A DNA stretch of 64,000 nt from Rhizobiales bacterium Y(2018) (GCA_005502925.1 SCPD01000001.1:62001-126000); one strand, 5' to 3'; positions 45,873-55,480 are shown, counted from the stretch's first letter. The notes: generated from the sequence alone by a model not told the origin. Made by a program: numbers and translations.

Positions 45873-46570
45873 GCGGCACCTTCTATGGCCTGGGCGTCGG
45901 TCCCGGAGACCCTGAGCTCATCACGCTGAAAGCCTGGCGCATCATCTCGCACGCGCCGGTCATTGCCTATCCGGCGGCCAACGGGAATGACAGCCTCGCC
46001 CGCAAGATCGCGGCCCCTTTCATCCCAGAGGATGTGACGGAGCTCGCTATCCCGGTGCCGATGCGGCGCGAGCGTGAGCCGGCGCAAGAGGCCTATGATG
46101 AGGCGGCGAAGCTCATCGCCCGGCATCTCGACGACGGCAAGGACGTCGCTTTCCTGTGCGAGGGCGATCCCCTGTTCTATGGCAGCTTCGCCTATCTGCT
46201 CGACCGGCTTGCCGGGAAACATCCAACCGTGATCGTGCCCGGCATCACCTCCATCACCGCTTGTGCCGCCCAGATCGGCCGGCCGCTCGCGGCGCGCAAC
46301 GATATACTGAAAGTTCTGCCCGGCACGCTCGACGCCGACCGCCTCAAGCAGGAGATCATCGGCGCGGATGCCGTCGCCATTATGAAGGTCGGTCAGCATT
46401 TCGAGAAGATCAGGGGCGTGCTCACCGAGCTCGGCCTTGCCGAACGCGCCACCATCATCGAAAAGGCGACGGGCGACGATGAGCGGATCACGCGGCTTTC
46501 TGATGTGCCCGAGGGCGAGCGGCCCTATTTCTCCACCATCCTTATCTATCAAGGGAGCGAAGCATGGTGA
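45869..46570 (+). CDS. cobI: Precorrin-2 C20-methyltransferase
   Basis: 233-residue SAM-dependent tetrapyrrole methylase. The N-terminal motif is YGLGVGPGDPELITLKAWR, and the central LCEGDPLFYGSFAYLLDRL is the substrate/SAM loop of CobI/CbiL. The start at 45869 overlaps the cobL stop (ATGA). It produces precorrin-3A. Confidence 0.95.
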   Translation: MSGTFYGLGVGPGDPELITLKAWRIISHAPVIAYPAANGNDSLARKIAAPFIPEDVTELAIPVPMRREREPAQEAYDEAAKLIARHLDDGKDVAFLCEGDPLFYGSFAYLLDRLAGKHPTVIVPGITSITACAAQIGRPLAARNDILKVLPGTLDADRLKQEIIGADAVAIMKVGQHFEKIRGVLTELGLAERATIIEKATGDDERITRLSDVPEGERPYFSTILIYQGSEAW

Positions 46571-48333
46571 GGCCGCCGGCGATCTTCATTCTCGGTGCCT
46601 CGGCTCTGCCTTTGGCGCGCCAGCTCAAGGATGCCCTGGGCGGGGAGATCCATGGGCCGCAATGTGTCGACGGGCCCGATCGCGCTTATGCAAAAGCGAC
46701 CGCGGCACTGCAGGACCTGTTCAAAGAAGGGCGTGCGATCGTGGCGCTCTGCGCGGCCGGTATCGTCATCCGGGCTTTGGCGCCGGTCCTCGCGGACAAG
46801 AGAGAGGAGCCGCCGGTCCTGGCGCTGGCCGAAGACGGTTCGTCCGTCGTGCCGCTGCTCGGCGGCCATCACGGCGCCAATGAGCTGGCGCGGCGGATCG
46901 CCGACATCACCCGGGGCCATGCCGCCATCACCACGGCGAGCGATCTGCGCTTCGGCGCCGCCTTCGACGATCCGCCGGAAGGCTGGACCCTCGCCAATCC
47001 GCAAGACATGAAGGACTTCGTGGCTCGCCTTCTGGCGGGCGGAACAGTCACAATCGACGGCGACCTGCCCTGGCTTGACCTGCCCTCGGTACCCGATGCC
47101 GAGCTCACGATCACGGCGACACATGCTGGCGTCACGGGCTCACCAACGCAGCTCGTCTACCATCCCAAGGTCCTGACCCTGGGTGTAGGTGGCGAACGCG
47201 GTGTCGGCGCTGAAGAAATGATCGCGCTCGTCGAAGAAACTCTCGCGCGGCATGGACTGGCCAAGGCTTCACTCGCGGCGATCGGCTCAATCGATCTCAA
47301 GGAAGACGAAGCGGCAATCACGGCTTTGAGCCGTCATCTCGGCCTGCCCTTCCGTGTCTTCAGCGCTGCTGAACTCAACGCATACTCACCGCAGCTGAAG
47401 ACACCTTCCGCGGTGGTGATGGCGGAAGTCGGTTGTCCGGGCGTCGCCGAAGGCGCGGCGCTGGCCGTCGCGGGCCCTGATTCCGAACTGATTGTCGCCA
47501 AGACCAAATCGAAACGCGCCACCTGCGCAGTGGCGCTGAGCCCGACACCCGTCAATGGTCTCGCCGGACGCCCGCGCGGCATGGTTTCGCTGGTGGGTCT
47601 CGGACCAGGTGATGCCACTATGCGCAGCCCGGAAGCGAGCGCGGCTCTGGTCCGCGCCACCGACTGGGTCGGTTACGGCCTCTATCTCGACCTCGCCCAG
47701 GATATAAAAGCCGGACAGACGGAACACCGCTTTCCGCTCGGCGGCGAAGAGGACCGGGTGCGCCATGCGATCACGCTTGCCCGGGAAGGCCGCCAGGTGG
47801 CGCTCATCTGCTCGGGCGATCCTGGCATCTATGCCATGGCGGCGCTCGCTTATGAGCTCATCGATCTCGAGCCGGCGCGTATCGCCGTCGAGGTGCTGCC
47901 CGGTATCTCCGCCTTCCAGGCCGCGGCGGCTCGCGCCGGCGCGATGATCGGTCATGATTTCTGCTGTGTATCGCTCTCCGACCTGCTCACGCCCTGGGAG
48001 GTCATCGAGAACCGCCTTCATGCGGCGGCGCAAGGCGACTTCGTCACCGCCTTCTACAATCCGCGCTCGCTCAAGCGGCGCGACCAGCTCGACCGCGCCA
48101 TCGCCATCCTGACGCCGCACCGCCAGCCGGACACGCCGGTCATCATCGCCAGCAATCTCGGCCGGCCGGAGGAAACGGTACGCATCGTGCCGCTGAAGGA
48201 TTTCGACACCAAGGTAGTGGACATGCTGACGCTGGTGATGGTCGGCTCCTCGCAATCCAAAGCCTTCCAGCGCGGCGACGGGCGGACCTATGCCTACACG
48301 CCGCGCGGCTACGCCAAGAAGAGGCAAGCATGA
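46564..48333 (+). CDS. cobJ: CbiG-CobJ fusion: precorrin-3B C17-methyltransferase with CbiG domains
   Basis: 589-residue fusion. Residues 1 to ~335 are CbiG-like: N-terminal region with VALCAAGIVIRALAP and PLLGGHHGANELAR, then a CbiG/CobE C-terminal domain from about residue 205 (LTLGVGGERGVGAEEM). Residues ~338-589 are CobJ (MVSLVGLGPGDATM, LICSGDPGIYAMAAL, VTAFYNPRSLKRR). CobJ contracts the ring and methylates C17. CbiG opens the ring lactone (cobalt-precorrin-5A) in the anaerobic route. No cobG is present in the window. It overlaps cobI by seven bases. Confidence 0.94.
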   Translation: MVRPPAIFILGASALPLARQLKDALGGEIHGPQCVDGPDRAYAKATAALQDLFKEGRAIVALCAAGIVIRALAPVLADKREEPPVLALAEDGSSVVPLLGGHHGANELARRIADITRGHAAITTASDLRFGAAFDDPPEGWTLANPQDMKDFVARLLAGGTVTIDGDLPWLDLPSVPDAELTITATHAGVTGSPTQLVYHPKVLTLGVGGERGVGAEEMIALVEETLARHGLAKASLAAIGSIDLKEDEAAITALSRHLGLPFRVFSAAELNAYSPQLKTPSAVVMAEVGCPGVAEGAALAVAGPDSELIVAKTKSKRATCAVALSPTPVNGLAGRPRGMVSLVGLGPGDATMRSPEASAALVRATDWVGYGLYLDLAQDIKAGQTEHRFPLGGEEDRVRHAITLAREGRQVALICSGDPGIYAMAALAYELIDLEPARIAVEVLPGISAFQAAAARAGAMIGHDFCCVSLSDLLTPWEVIENRLHAAAQGDFVTAFYNPRSLKRRDQLDRAIAILTPHRQPDTPVIIASNLGRPEETVRIVPLKDFDTKVVDMLTLVMVGSSQSKAFQRGDGRTYAYTPRGYAKKRQA

Positions 48334-49103
48334 CCGTTCATTTCATCGGCGCCGGTCCGGGCGCTCCCGACCTCATCACATTGCGTGGCCTGAAGCTGAT
48401 CCAGAGCTGCCCGGTCTGCCTCTATGCGGGCTCACTGGTGCCGGAAGAGATCGTCAAGGCGGCGCCTGAAGGGGCGCGCGTCATCGACACCGCGCCTCTC
48501 CATCTCGACGAGATCATCGCCGAGATCGAAACCGCGCATCAAGCGGGCCAGGATGTGGCGCGCGTCCATTCGGGCGATCCGTCTATCTACGGCGCCATCG
48601 CCGAACAGATGCGCCGGCTCGACAAGCTCGGTATTCCTTATGACGTGACGCCCGGCGTGCCGGCCTTCGCCGCGACCGCCGCGGCGCTCAAGGCCGAATT
48701 TACCCTGCCCGAAATCGCCCAGACCATCATCCTCACCCGCACGGCCATGCAGGCCTCGCCGATGCCCGAGATGGAGACGCTGGAGGAGCTAGGTCGCTCC
48801 AAGGCGACGCTCGTGGTCCATCTCTCGGTGCGCAATCTCGCCTATGTCGAGCGCGCGCTGACGCCGCATTACGGGCCCGACTGTCCGGTGGTGATCGGCT
48901 ACCGGGTGAGCTGGCCGGATCAGCAGATCATCCACGGCACCCTGTCGACCATCGCCAAGAAGGCGCGTGCCGCCAAGCTGACCCGCACCGCCCTCGTCAT
49001 TGTCGGCCCGGTTCTCGGCGCCCATGATTTCCGCGATTCGGCTCTTTACGATGCCGGCCACGAGCATGTTTTGCGCAACCGCAAGACTGCAAAATCCACG
49101 TAA
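48330..49103 (+). CDS. cobM: Precorrin-4 C11-methyltransferase
   Basis: 257-residue tetrapyrrole methylase. The N-terminal motif HFIGAGPGAPDLITLRG is typical of CobM/CbiF, followed by VARVHSGDPSIYGAIAEQM and the C-terminal IGYRVSWPDQQIIHGTL. The start overlaps the cobJ stop by four bases, closing the six-gene operon. No terminator hairpin was found in the next 140 bases. Confidence 0.96.
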   Translation: MTVHFIGAGPGAPDLITLRGLKLIQSCPVCLYAGSLVPEEIVKAAPEGARVIDTAPLHLDEIIAEIETAHQAGQDVARVHSGDPSIYGAIAEQMRRLDKLGIPYDVTPGVPAFAATAAALKAEFTLPEIAQTIILTRTAMQASPMPEMETLEELGRSKATLVVHLSVRNLAYVERALTPHYGPDCPVVIGYRVSWPDQQIIHGTLSTIAKKARAAKLTRTALVIVGPVLGAHDFRDSALYDAGHEHVLRNRKTAKST

Positions 49104-49247
49104 AACCGAGGAAAATTCGATCCAAATCCGGGATTTTCGGGCGTTGTGAGTTTAGCCACAGCGCCGCGACGCCCCCCGCATTAGCGTCTCCTCATGAAAT
49201 TCGCACCGGCCAGACAAGAGTCGGGATTCAGCACGAGGAGAGCCGCC

Positions 49248-49505
49248 ATGACACCGCCGATCGAGTCGCCCTTTTCCGACCTGTCGCCCTTCAGCAAACT
49301 CACCCGCTGGATGAATGTCAGACGCGAGGCCCGTCGCGCCCGCCAGGACGAGGAGAAAGCCGTCGACCTGCTGCGGACGATGGGGCCCAAGCTCGCCAAG
49401 GATATCGGCGTCGACATCAACAAGCTCGGAACATCCGAGCCGCCCGAACGCAAGATGCAGGAGATCGTCACGCCGCTGCGCACCCGGCATCACGACCCGC
49501 TTTGA
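49248..49505 (+). CDS. Small basic protein of unknown function
   Basis: 85 residues, starting at ATG 49248 seven bases after GAGGAG. The central segment WMNVRREARRARQDEEKAVDLLRTMGPKLAKDIGVDINKLG is helical and charged, loosely like the LLRDIG part of DUF1127 proteins. It is followed by the strong terminator at 49547-49585, which supports it as a real transcribed gene. An upstream ATG (49194) lacks a good binding site. It may be read through from cobM or have its own promoter. Confidence 0.65.
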   Translation: MTPPIESPFSDLSPFSKLTRWMNVRREARRARQDEEKAVDLLRTMGPKLAKDIGVDINKLGTSEPPERKMQEIVTPLRTRHHDPL

Positions 49506-49546
49506 CCTCAGTCTCCGTGACCTCCGGCTTTGGCTGGAGGCGCCTG

Positions 49547-49585
49547 GCCCCATTCCGGTTCCGACGCCCGGAATGGGGCTTTTTT
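49547..49585 (+). terminator. Strong rho-independent terminator
   Basis: Perfect 12-base stem GCCCCATTCCGG/CCGGAATGGGGC with a nine-base loop, followed by six T residues. It ends the plus-strand unit; its last bases touch the stop codon of the convergent DUF1203 gene. Confidence 0.93.
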
Positions 49586-50064
49586 CATTCCGCCCGCTCG
49601 ATGCGCAGCTGATAGCAGTTGTTGAGCGCAGACCGGACGTGGACATAGGCGATGTCCGATCGCTCCAGGATCTTTGCTGCGGCCCTCTCCATGTCCTCAG
49701 GGGCCACGATCGTGCCGGTGCCGTAGGCGATCCGGTCATTGGCATAATAACCCTTGATCAGGTAACGTCGGCCGTTCTTGAAGAACATGTCCGGCGTCTC
49801 GCCTGTCACCGCATAGCGTTCGCAGGGCTCGGCATGAATGAAGATCGGCCCCGACTCGGCATAAGGCTGCAAAGCCGGAAACGGACGGTAGTTCAGAATG
49901 AGATAGGCCTCACCCTTGCCGACATCGCGCTGGCAATGGCGGCAGGGCACGCCGTCGCCGTCGGAAATATGGCGCTCCGCCTTCTGGCCATTGGCGTCAG
50001 GGGCACCGCTCTGAAGGGCGCGCACCTCTTCGGTGTCGAGGGCAATGAAGGCGATAGCGGACAT
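49585..50064 (-). CDS. DUF1203 domain protein
   Basis: 159-residue cytoplasmic protein of the DUF1203 family, function unknown. Characteristic text: VPCRHCQRDVGKGEAYLILNYRPF (residues 39-62, with a CxxC pair), GPIFIHAEPCERY, and NGRRYLIKGYYANDRIAYGTG. The CxxC pair and two further cysteines/histidines could bind a metal. Monocistronic. Confidence 0.85.
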   Translation of the reverse strand: MSAIAFIALDTEEVRALQSGAPDANGQKAERHISDGDGVPCRHCQRDVGKGEAYLILNYRPFPALQPYAESGPIFIHAEPCERYAVTGETPDMFFKNGRRYLIKGYYANDRIAYGTGTIVAPEDMERAAAKILERSDIAYVHVRSALNNCYQLRIERAE

Positions 50065-50109
50065 TCGGGGTCTCCTTGATCGATGCTCCGATCCTGGTCC
50101 CGCGACGTA

Positions 50110-50664
50110 TCAGAAACCACCCGAAAACAGATCAGCCTGCCGACTCGTTCGTTCCTTTGCGGGCACGACACCTTCATGGGCGAGCAGCCATTTCTTGCGC
50201 GGCACGCCACCGCCATAGCCGGTGAGCGAGCCGTCGGCGCCGATCACGCGGTGGCAGGGCACGACTACAGAAATGGGATTGCGGCCATTGGCGAGGCCAA
50301 CGGCGCGAGTCGCTTTCTTGTCGCCGAGACGGACGGCGAGCTCACCATAGGAAATCGTCGTGCCGGCCGGAATGCGTCGCAGCTCCGTCCAGACACGCTC
50401 CTGAAACGGCGTGCCGCCGCCAATGGTCGGGAGAGCTTCGATAGCCCGGATGTCACCCGTATAATAAGCCCGCAACTGGTCCGAGAATCCGTGCGGATTG
50501 GCGGTCTCCTCGAAGGTGAACTCACCGAAGCGGTGGCGCAGATCCTTCAGATAGCGCTCGGGCTGGTCGTCGAATTCGAGCCCGATGATGCGGTCGTCCC
50601 GCACCATCAGCAGCATGGGGCCGATGGGGGTTTCGATATGGTCGGTGAGGATGATCGTGCTCAT
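50110..50664 (-). CDS. ogt: Methylated-DNA-[protein]-cysteine S-methyltransferase
   Basis: 184-residue O6-methylguanine-DNA repair protein. The active site VVPCHRVIG is present, preceded by GLANGRNPIS and by the DNA-binding helix region PFQERVWTELRRIPAGTTISYGELA. The N-terminal domain is short (Ogt-like, no Ada regulatory domain). The start at 50664 was chosen because the family N-terminus begins there; the upstream frame runs toward a REPIN element. It repairs alkylated guanine by irreversible methyl transfer to its own cysteine. Confidence 0.93.
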   Translation of the reverse strand: MSTIILTDHIETPIGPMLLMVRDDRIIGLEFDDQPERYLKDLRHRFGEFTFEETANPHGFSDQLRAYYTGDIRAIEALPTIGGGTPFQERVWTELRRIPAGTTISYGELAVRLGDKKATRAVGLANGRNPISVVVPCHRVIGADGSLTGYGGGVPRKKWLLAHEGVVPAKERTSRQADLFSGGF

Positions 50665-50721
50665 GTCCGCAAATCTATGCCTTTCAGGAATAGACACCAC
50701 CCGAAAAACACCTCTCCCACC

Positions 50722-50824
50722 CGTCATCCCGGCGCAAGCCGGGATCCAATAAATTCGAGATACACGGGCAGCAGTTCTCGCGTGGAAAGGCTTCTATGGA
50801 TCCCGGCTTTCGCCGGGATGACAG
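50722..50824. repeat. REPIN-like bipartite palindrome, family A copy 3
   Basis: Left unit GTCATCCCGGCGCAAGCCGG (50723-50742) then GATCC. The right unit at 50797-50822 (GGATCCCGGCTTTCGCCGGG then ATGAC) is its near-perfect inverse. It fills the gap between ogt and the esterase gene and ends just before the esterase stop codon. Confidence 0.88.
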
Positions 50825-50825
50825 G

Positions 50826-51833
50826 TTAGGCGAGCGCCTTGGCCAGGATCGGCAGGCTCACATCCATCCGATAGTCGACGGCGGTGTGGTCGTCGGCGAA
50901 CTCCTCGTAAACATGCGGCACCTTCATCTCCGTCAGGCGCTTATGCATGCGCCTCGATCCATAGACGAGATTGTACTGATCGATGTCGCCGCAATCGATA
51001 TAGAGGGCTTTCAGTTTCTTCAGCCCTTCCCCATGCTTCTCGACCAGCGTCAAGGGATCCCATTTGACGTAGTTCGCCCAGCGCTCCGGAATGAGCTCGC
51101 AGGTGTCGATCGTCACCGGCAGGCGCACCCCCATATAGGCGCCGGGATCGGGGTCATAGGTCGCGGCCATGGCGAGATCCATCAGGATATGCACATCGGC
51201 GTCCTTGACCTTCGGAGCCGCGAAGAATTTCTCGAGCCATTTCTGGATGGAATTGTCAGTCGTCGCCAGCGCCCGTAGAATCTTCGGATAATCAGGAAGA
51301 AACAGCAGCTCGAAGCCGACATCGCCCGAATGCGAGGCGCCGGCGCTCCAGAAATCGGGATGCAGCATCACCTGCACCATGGTGCCATAGCCGCCCGAGC
51401 TCTTGCCGAAGCAGCCGCGCCGGCCGGTGCCGCCGCAGCCGAATTTCTTTTCAACGAAAGGCACGGCCTCTTGCAGCAGGAAATCGTCCCAGCGACCCAT
51501 CACCACCGAATTGATATACTGATTGCCGCCGAGCTTGGTGAAGCAGTCGGGGAAGGCTACGACACAAGGCGGCATCGCGCCTGTGCCGATCAAGCGATCG
51601 AGCCGTTCGGGGACATTCTCGCCGAAATTTTTCCAGTTGCTGTGCGCTGGACCGCCGGCGGTGAAGCCGACGAGATCGACGAGCAGCGGCAGGCCCTCGC
51701 CCGTTTTTCCGGCCGGTAAATAGACATCGATAATCCGCTCGGCCGGATCGCCGAGCAGATTGCTTTTCAGCACTTCACTGCCGACCGTCAGCCGATGAAC
51801 AGTACCGCGCGGCAAGGCGAAATCTTTACGCAT
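50826..51833 (-). CDS. Esterase-family alpha/beta hydrolase
   Basis: 335-residue hydrolase of the putative-esterase (Fes/esterase D-like) group. The nucleophile elbow is GKSSGGYG (catalytic Ser about residue 148), preceded by GRRGCF. A C-terminal histidine is in DDHTAVDY (about residue 321). There is no signal peptide. The start at 51833 was chosen over an ATG six codons upstream. Substrate unknown. It lies between pcm and ogt, so it is part of the stretch that separates pcm from its usual partner gene. Confidence 0.82.
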   Translation of the reverse strand: MRKDFALPRGTVHRLTVGSEVLKSNLLGDPAERIIDVYLPAGKTGEGLPLLVDLVGFTAGGPAHSNWKNFGENVPERLDRLIGTGAMPPCVVAFPDCFTKLGGNQYINSVVMGRWDDFLLQEAVPFVEKKFGCGGTGRRGCFGKSSGGYGTMVQVMLHPDFWSAGASHSGDVGFELLFLPDYPKILRALATTDNSIQKWLEKFFAAPKVKDADVHILMDLAMAATYDPDPGAYMGVRLPVTIDTCELIPERWANYVKWDPLTLVEKHGEGLKKLKALYIDCGDIDQYNLVYGSRRMHKRLTEMKVPHVYEEFADDHTAVDYRMDVSLPILAKALA

Positions 51834-51895
51834 CGAAGCCCCATCTTGCAAACTCTGGTCGGGCTCAGTCTATGCGAATTTGCAACGTCTCGTCA

Positions 51896-52537
51896 CTAGC
51901 TCTCCCGCGCAATGCCCTCGACCAGCGGCACGAAGCGCACCGGCAACAGATCCTCCTGTGCGTAGCCTTGCTCCGTGCGGGTGATGCGGACCAGGTCCTG
52001 GTTCATCGGCGTATCTTCCAGCGGAATGATCATGATGCCGCCGACGGCGAGCTGCTCGGTCAACGCAGGCGGCACTTCCTTCGCCGCCGCGGTGACGATG
52101 ATGCGGTCGAAAGGCGCCTGGTTCGGCCAGCCCTTGGTGCCGTCGCCCACCATCTGCGTGACATTGTGCAGGCCCAGCGTCTTGAAGCGTTCGCCCGCCT
52201 CGAGCGCCAGCGTGCGGTAGCGCTCGATCGTATAGACCCGGCGGCAGAGCGGCGACAGGATCGCCGCCTGGTAGCCCGAGCCGGTGCCGACCTCCAGCAC
52301 TTTGCAGCGGTCGGTGAGCTTCAGCCGGTCGGTCATGAAAGCGACGACGAAGGGCTGGCTGATGGTCTGGCCGCAGGCGATGGGCAATGCCTGGTCGGCA
52401 TAGGCCATGGGCTGAAACGGCGGTCCGAGGAATATTTCGCGCGGCGTGCGCTCTATCGCTTCCAGAATCTTGCGATCGCGGATGCCCTGGTTGCGCAGGG
52501 CCATGATCAGCTCGATCTTGCGATAGTCCTCGTTCAC
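51896..52537 (-). CDS. pcm: Protein-L-isoaspartate O-methyltransferase
   Basis: 213-residue SAM-dependent enzyme that starts repair of isoaspartyl residues in aged proteins. The SAM motif I is VLEVGTGSGYQAAIL (about residues 80-94), after the family-specific ALPIACGQTISQPFVVAFM. The start overlaps the surE stop by four bases. It belongs to the conserved serS-surE-pcm stress/stationary-phase trio. Confidence 0.96.
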   Translation of the reverse strand: MNEDYRKIELIMALRNQGIRDRKILEAIERTPREIFLGPPFQPMAYADQALPIACGQTISQPFVVAFMTDRLKLTDRCKVLEVGTGSGYQAAILSPLCRRVYTIERYRTLALEAGERFKTLGLHNVTQMVGDGTKGWPNQAPFDRIIVTAAAKEVPPALTEQLAVGGIMIIPLEDTPMNQDLVRITRTEQGYAQEDLLPVRFVPLVEGIARES

Positions 52538-53298
52538 ATCGTCTCCAGCGCCTCTCGTATCGGCTCGAAGGCGTCAAGTTGAGTCAAATTCATATGGAGC
52601 GGCGTCACCGAAATGCGCTTCTCGAAGACGGCGCGCAGGTCCGTTCCGGCCGGCGGATTGCCGCGCTCGCGCTGGAAGCCCAGCCAGTAATAAGGCTTGC
52701 CGCGCGTGTCGCGACGCTCATCGATATGCAGCAGATTCTGGTCGCGCTTGCCCTGGCGCGTCACCTCGATGCCCGCCACCTCGTCGGGGCGGCAATCGGG
52801 GAAATTGATGTTGAGCAGCACGCCCGGCCCCAAAGGCAGCTCGACCAGCTTCTTCAGCACCGCCGCGCCATGGCGTTCGGCCACTTCGTAGGTGAGCGCA
52901 TCGCGATTATGGATGCCGATTACCTGCGACAGCGCGATCGACCTGATGCCAAGCGTCGTGCCTTCCATCGCCGCGGCGATGGTGCCTGAATAGGTCACGT
53001 CGTCGGCGATGTTCTGGCCGCGATTGACGCCCGACAGCACGAGGTCCGGCACTTCCGGCATAACCTTGCGCGCCGCCATCAGGACGCAGTCGGTCGGGGT
53101 ACCGAGCACCGCGAAACGCCGCTCGCCGATCTTGCGCAGGCGCAAGGGATCGGACAGCGAGAGCGAATGCGATGCCCCCGACTGCTCGGATTCGGGCGCC
53201 ACGATCCAGATATCGTCGGAGATCGCGCGGGCGATCTTTTCGAGCGACTCGAGGCCTTCGGCATGGATGCCGTCGTCATTGGTCAGAAGAATGCGCAT
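52534..53298 (-). CDS. surE: 5'/3'-nucleotidase SurE
   Basis: 254-residue metal-dependent nucleotidase. The N-terminal metal site is [16 protein letters not shown] (Asp8/Asp9). The metal-binding Ser/Asn text is VAPESEQSGASHSLSL and LVLSGVNRGQNIADDVTYSGT. The start at 53298 shares one base with the serS stop (TGATG). The longer frame upstream is out-of-frame serS. Confidence 0.97.
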   Translation of the reverse strand: MRILLTNDDGIHAEGLESLEKIARAISDDIWIVAPESEQSGASHSLSLSDPLRLRKIGERRFAVLGTPTDCVLMAARKVMPEVPDLVLSGVNRGQNIADDVTYSGTIAAAMEGTTLGIRSIALSQVIGIHNRDALTYEVAERHGAAVLKKLVELPLGPGVLLNINFPDCRPDEVAGIEVTRQGKRDQNLLHIDERRDTRGKPYYWLGFQRERGNPPAGTDLRAVFEKRISVTPLHMNLTQLDAFEPIREALETM

Positions 53299-54575
53299 CA
53301 CTTGGCCTTGATCGTCGTGTCGTTGTTCATATAGGGACGCAGCACGTCGGGGATCGTCACGCTGCCATCCGGGTTCTGATAGTTTTCGAGCACCGCGATG
53401 AGGGCACGCCCGACCGCCACGCCCGAGCCGTTGAGCGTGTGGACGAAACGGGCGCCCTTGCCCTCTTTCGGCTTGAAGCGGGCATCCATGCGGCGCGCCT
53501 GGAATTCTCCGCATACGGAGCAGGACGAGATCTCGCGATAAGTGTTCTGCCCCGGCAGCCAGACTTCGATGTCATATGTCTTGCGGGCCGCGAAGCCCAT
53601 GTCGCCGGTCGAGAGCGCCATGGTACGGTACGGCAGATCGAGTCGTTTCAGCACTTCCTCAGCGCAGCGCGTCATGCGCTCATGTTCATCGCCCGACTGT
53701 TCGGGCGTGGTGATCGAGACAAGCTCGACCTTGGCGAATTGATGCTGGCGGATCATGCCGCGGGTGTCACGGCCCGCCGCGCCCGCTTCGGCACGGAAGC
53801 ACGGCGTCCAAGCGGTCACGCGCAGAGGCAATACGTCCTCCTCCAGCAGCGACTCACGCACCAGATTGGTGAGCGACACTTCTGCCGTGGGGATGAGCCA
53901 GCGCCCGTCTGTCGTGTGGAATTGATCTTCCGCGAATTTCGGCAATTGCGCCGTGCCGAACATGGTCTCGTCGCGCACGATCAAGGGCGGCGCCACCTCG
54001 GTATAGCCATGCTCGCGCGTATGGAGATCGACCATGAAGCTGCCAAGGGCGCGCTCGAGGCGGGCGAGCTGGCCTTTGAGCACTACGAAGCGGGCGCCGG
54101 AGATCTTGGCCGCGGTCTCGAAATCCATGAGGCCCAAAGCCTCGCCGATCTCGAAATGCTGCTTCGCGCTGTTGAGGCGCCGGGGCTCGCCGACACGGCG
54201 GATCTCGACATTGGCGGTCTCGTCGGGGCCGAGCGGCACGTCGTCCCCCGGAATATTGGGAATGGCGGCCAGCGTCTCATGGAGCTTTGCCTCGGCGGCC
54301 TTGAGAGCTTCCTCCTCGGCCGGCATGCCTTCTTTGATCCGGGCGACCTCGGCCTTGATCTCCTCGGCCTTGGCCTTGTCACCCTTGCCCATCGCCTGGC
54401 CGATCTCCTTGGACGCGGCATTGCGGCGTTCCTGCAGGGCCTGGAGCCTGGCGATCAGGCCGCGGCGGGTGTCGTCGAGGGCGATCAGGCCCGAAGCCTG
54501 GGCGGGCAGCCCGCGCTTGGCGAGCCCCTGATCGAAGGCTTGCGGGTTGTCGCGGATGAATTTGATGTCGTGCAT
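53298..54575 (-). CDS. serS: Seryl-tRNA synthetase
   Basis: 425-residue class II aminoacyl-tRNA synthetase. An N-terminal antiparallel coiled-coil arm occupies residues ~30-105 and is rich in Ala/Glu/Lys. Class II motif 2 lies around [20 protein letters not shown] (about residue 255), the serine-binding [14 protein letters not shown] near residue 345, and motif 3 at [17 protein letters not shown]. It charges tRNA-Ser and tRNA-Sec where present. Confidence 0.97.
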   Translation of the reverse strand: MHDIKFIRDNPQAFDQGLAKRGLPAQASGLIALDDTRRGLIARLQALQERRNAASKEIGQAMGKGDKAKAEEIKAEVARIKEGMPAEEEALKAAEAKLHETLAAIPNIPGDDVPLGPDETANVEIRRVGEPRRLNSAKQHFEIGEALGLMDFETAAKISGARFVVLKGQLARLERALGSFMVDLHTREHGYTEVAPPLIVRDETMFGTAQLPKFAEDQFHTTDGRWLIPTAEVSLTNLVRESLLEEDVLPLRVTAWTPCFRAEAGAAGRDTRGMIRQHQFAKVELVSITTPEQSGDEHERMTRCAEEVLKRLDLPYRTMALSTGDMGFAARKTYDIEVWLPGQNTYREISSCSVCGEFQARRMDARFKPKEGKGARFVHTLNGSGVAVGRALIAVLENYQNPDGSVTIPDVLRPYMNNDTTIKAK

Positions 54576-54659
54576 GGCGATTCCTATGGTCGCCGGATGC
54601 TATAAAGCGCCCGGCGCCCCAGGCAAAGCCTGAACCACTTTTAGGAATTTAAAGGCGAT

Positions 54660-55460
54660 TCAGCCTGATTTGGCTTCTTCGGCCTCTGCCTTGGCCGCGG
54701 CTGCGGCCCGGCGCCTTTCGAGGAAGCGCACTGCCTGAACCGAGACCTCGTAAAGCCCCATCAGCGGGACCGCCATGGCGATCTGCGATATGGGATCCGG
54801 CGGGGTCAGCACGGCTGCCACGACGAAGACGCCGACGATGGCGAATTTCCGGCCGCTTCTCAGCTGCTCATAAGAGAGCACGCCGATCTGGCCCAGAAGC
54901 GTCAGGATGACCGGCAGCTGGAAGCACAGGCCGAAGGCCAGGATCAGCATCATCACGAAATCGAGATAGGACCTGACATCCGGCATCAGCTCGACCGGCA
55001 ACTGCCCGTCCCCGCCCGTGCCTTCGATCAGGCTGTAGAAGAATCTGATCGCCACCGGCAGCAGGAAGAAGAAGACGAGGCAGGCGCCGAGCAGGAAGAA
55101 GATCGGCGTCGCGACGAGATAAGGCCGGAAGGCATTACGCTCATTGTTGTAGAGGCCTGGCGCCACGAAACGATAGATCTGGATCGCGATCAGCGGAAAG
55201 GTGATGAACAGCGCGCCGAAGAAACCGATCTTCAGCTTCACCATGAAGAAGCCGAGCAGCTCGGTCTGGATAAGCCTGGCGGAGGCGCCGGTGCCCCATT
55301 CGAACGGCTTGACGAGAATATTGAAGATCTGGGTCGAGAAGGCGAAGCTCAGCACGAAAGCGAGGAAGAAGCCGATCACGCAATAGATCAGCCGCCGGCG
55401 CAGCTCGATCAGGTGATCCATCAGCGGGGCTTCGGAGGCGTCGATATCAGCCTGGCTCAC
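54660..55460 (-). CDS. tatC: Twin-arginine translocase subunit TatC
   Basis: 266-residue six-TM receptor of the Tat pathway. The cytoplasmic N-terminus MDHLIELRRRLI (conserved Glu that binds the twin-arginine signal) is followed by TM1. The P1 loop and FVAPGLYNNER follow, then FFLLGACLVFFFLLPVAIRFF. The C-terminus is charged (Lys/Ala/Glu). It is separated from tatB by a REPIN-like element. Confidence 0.97.
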   Translation of the reverse strand: MSQADIDASEAPLMDHLIELRRRLIYCVIGFFLAFVLSFAFSTQIFNILVKPFEWGTGASARLIQTELLGFFMVKLKIGFFGALFITFPLIAIQIYRFVAPGLYNNERNAFRPYLVATPIFFLLGACLVFFFLLPVAIRFFYSLIEGTGGDGQLPVELMPDVRSYLDFVMMLILAFGLCFQLPVILTLLGQIGVLSYEQLRSGRKFAIVGVFVVAAVLTPPDPISQIAMAVPLMGLYEVSVQAVRFLERRRAAAAAKAEAEEAKSG

Positions 55461-55480
55461 GATTGGGCTCCAATCACACA

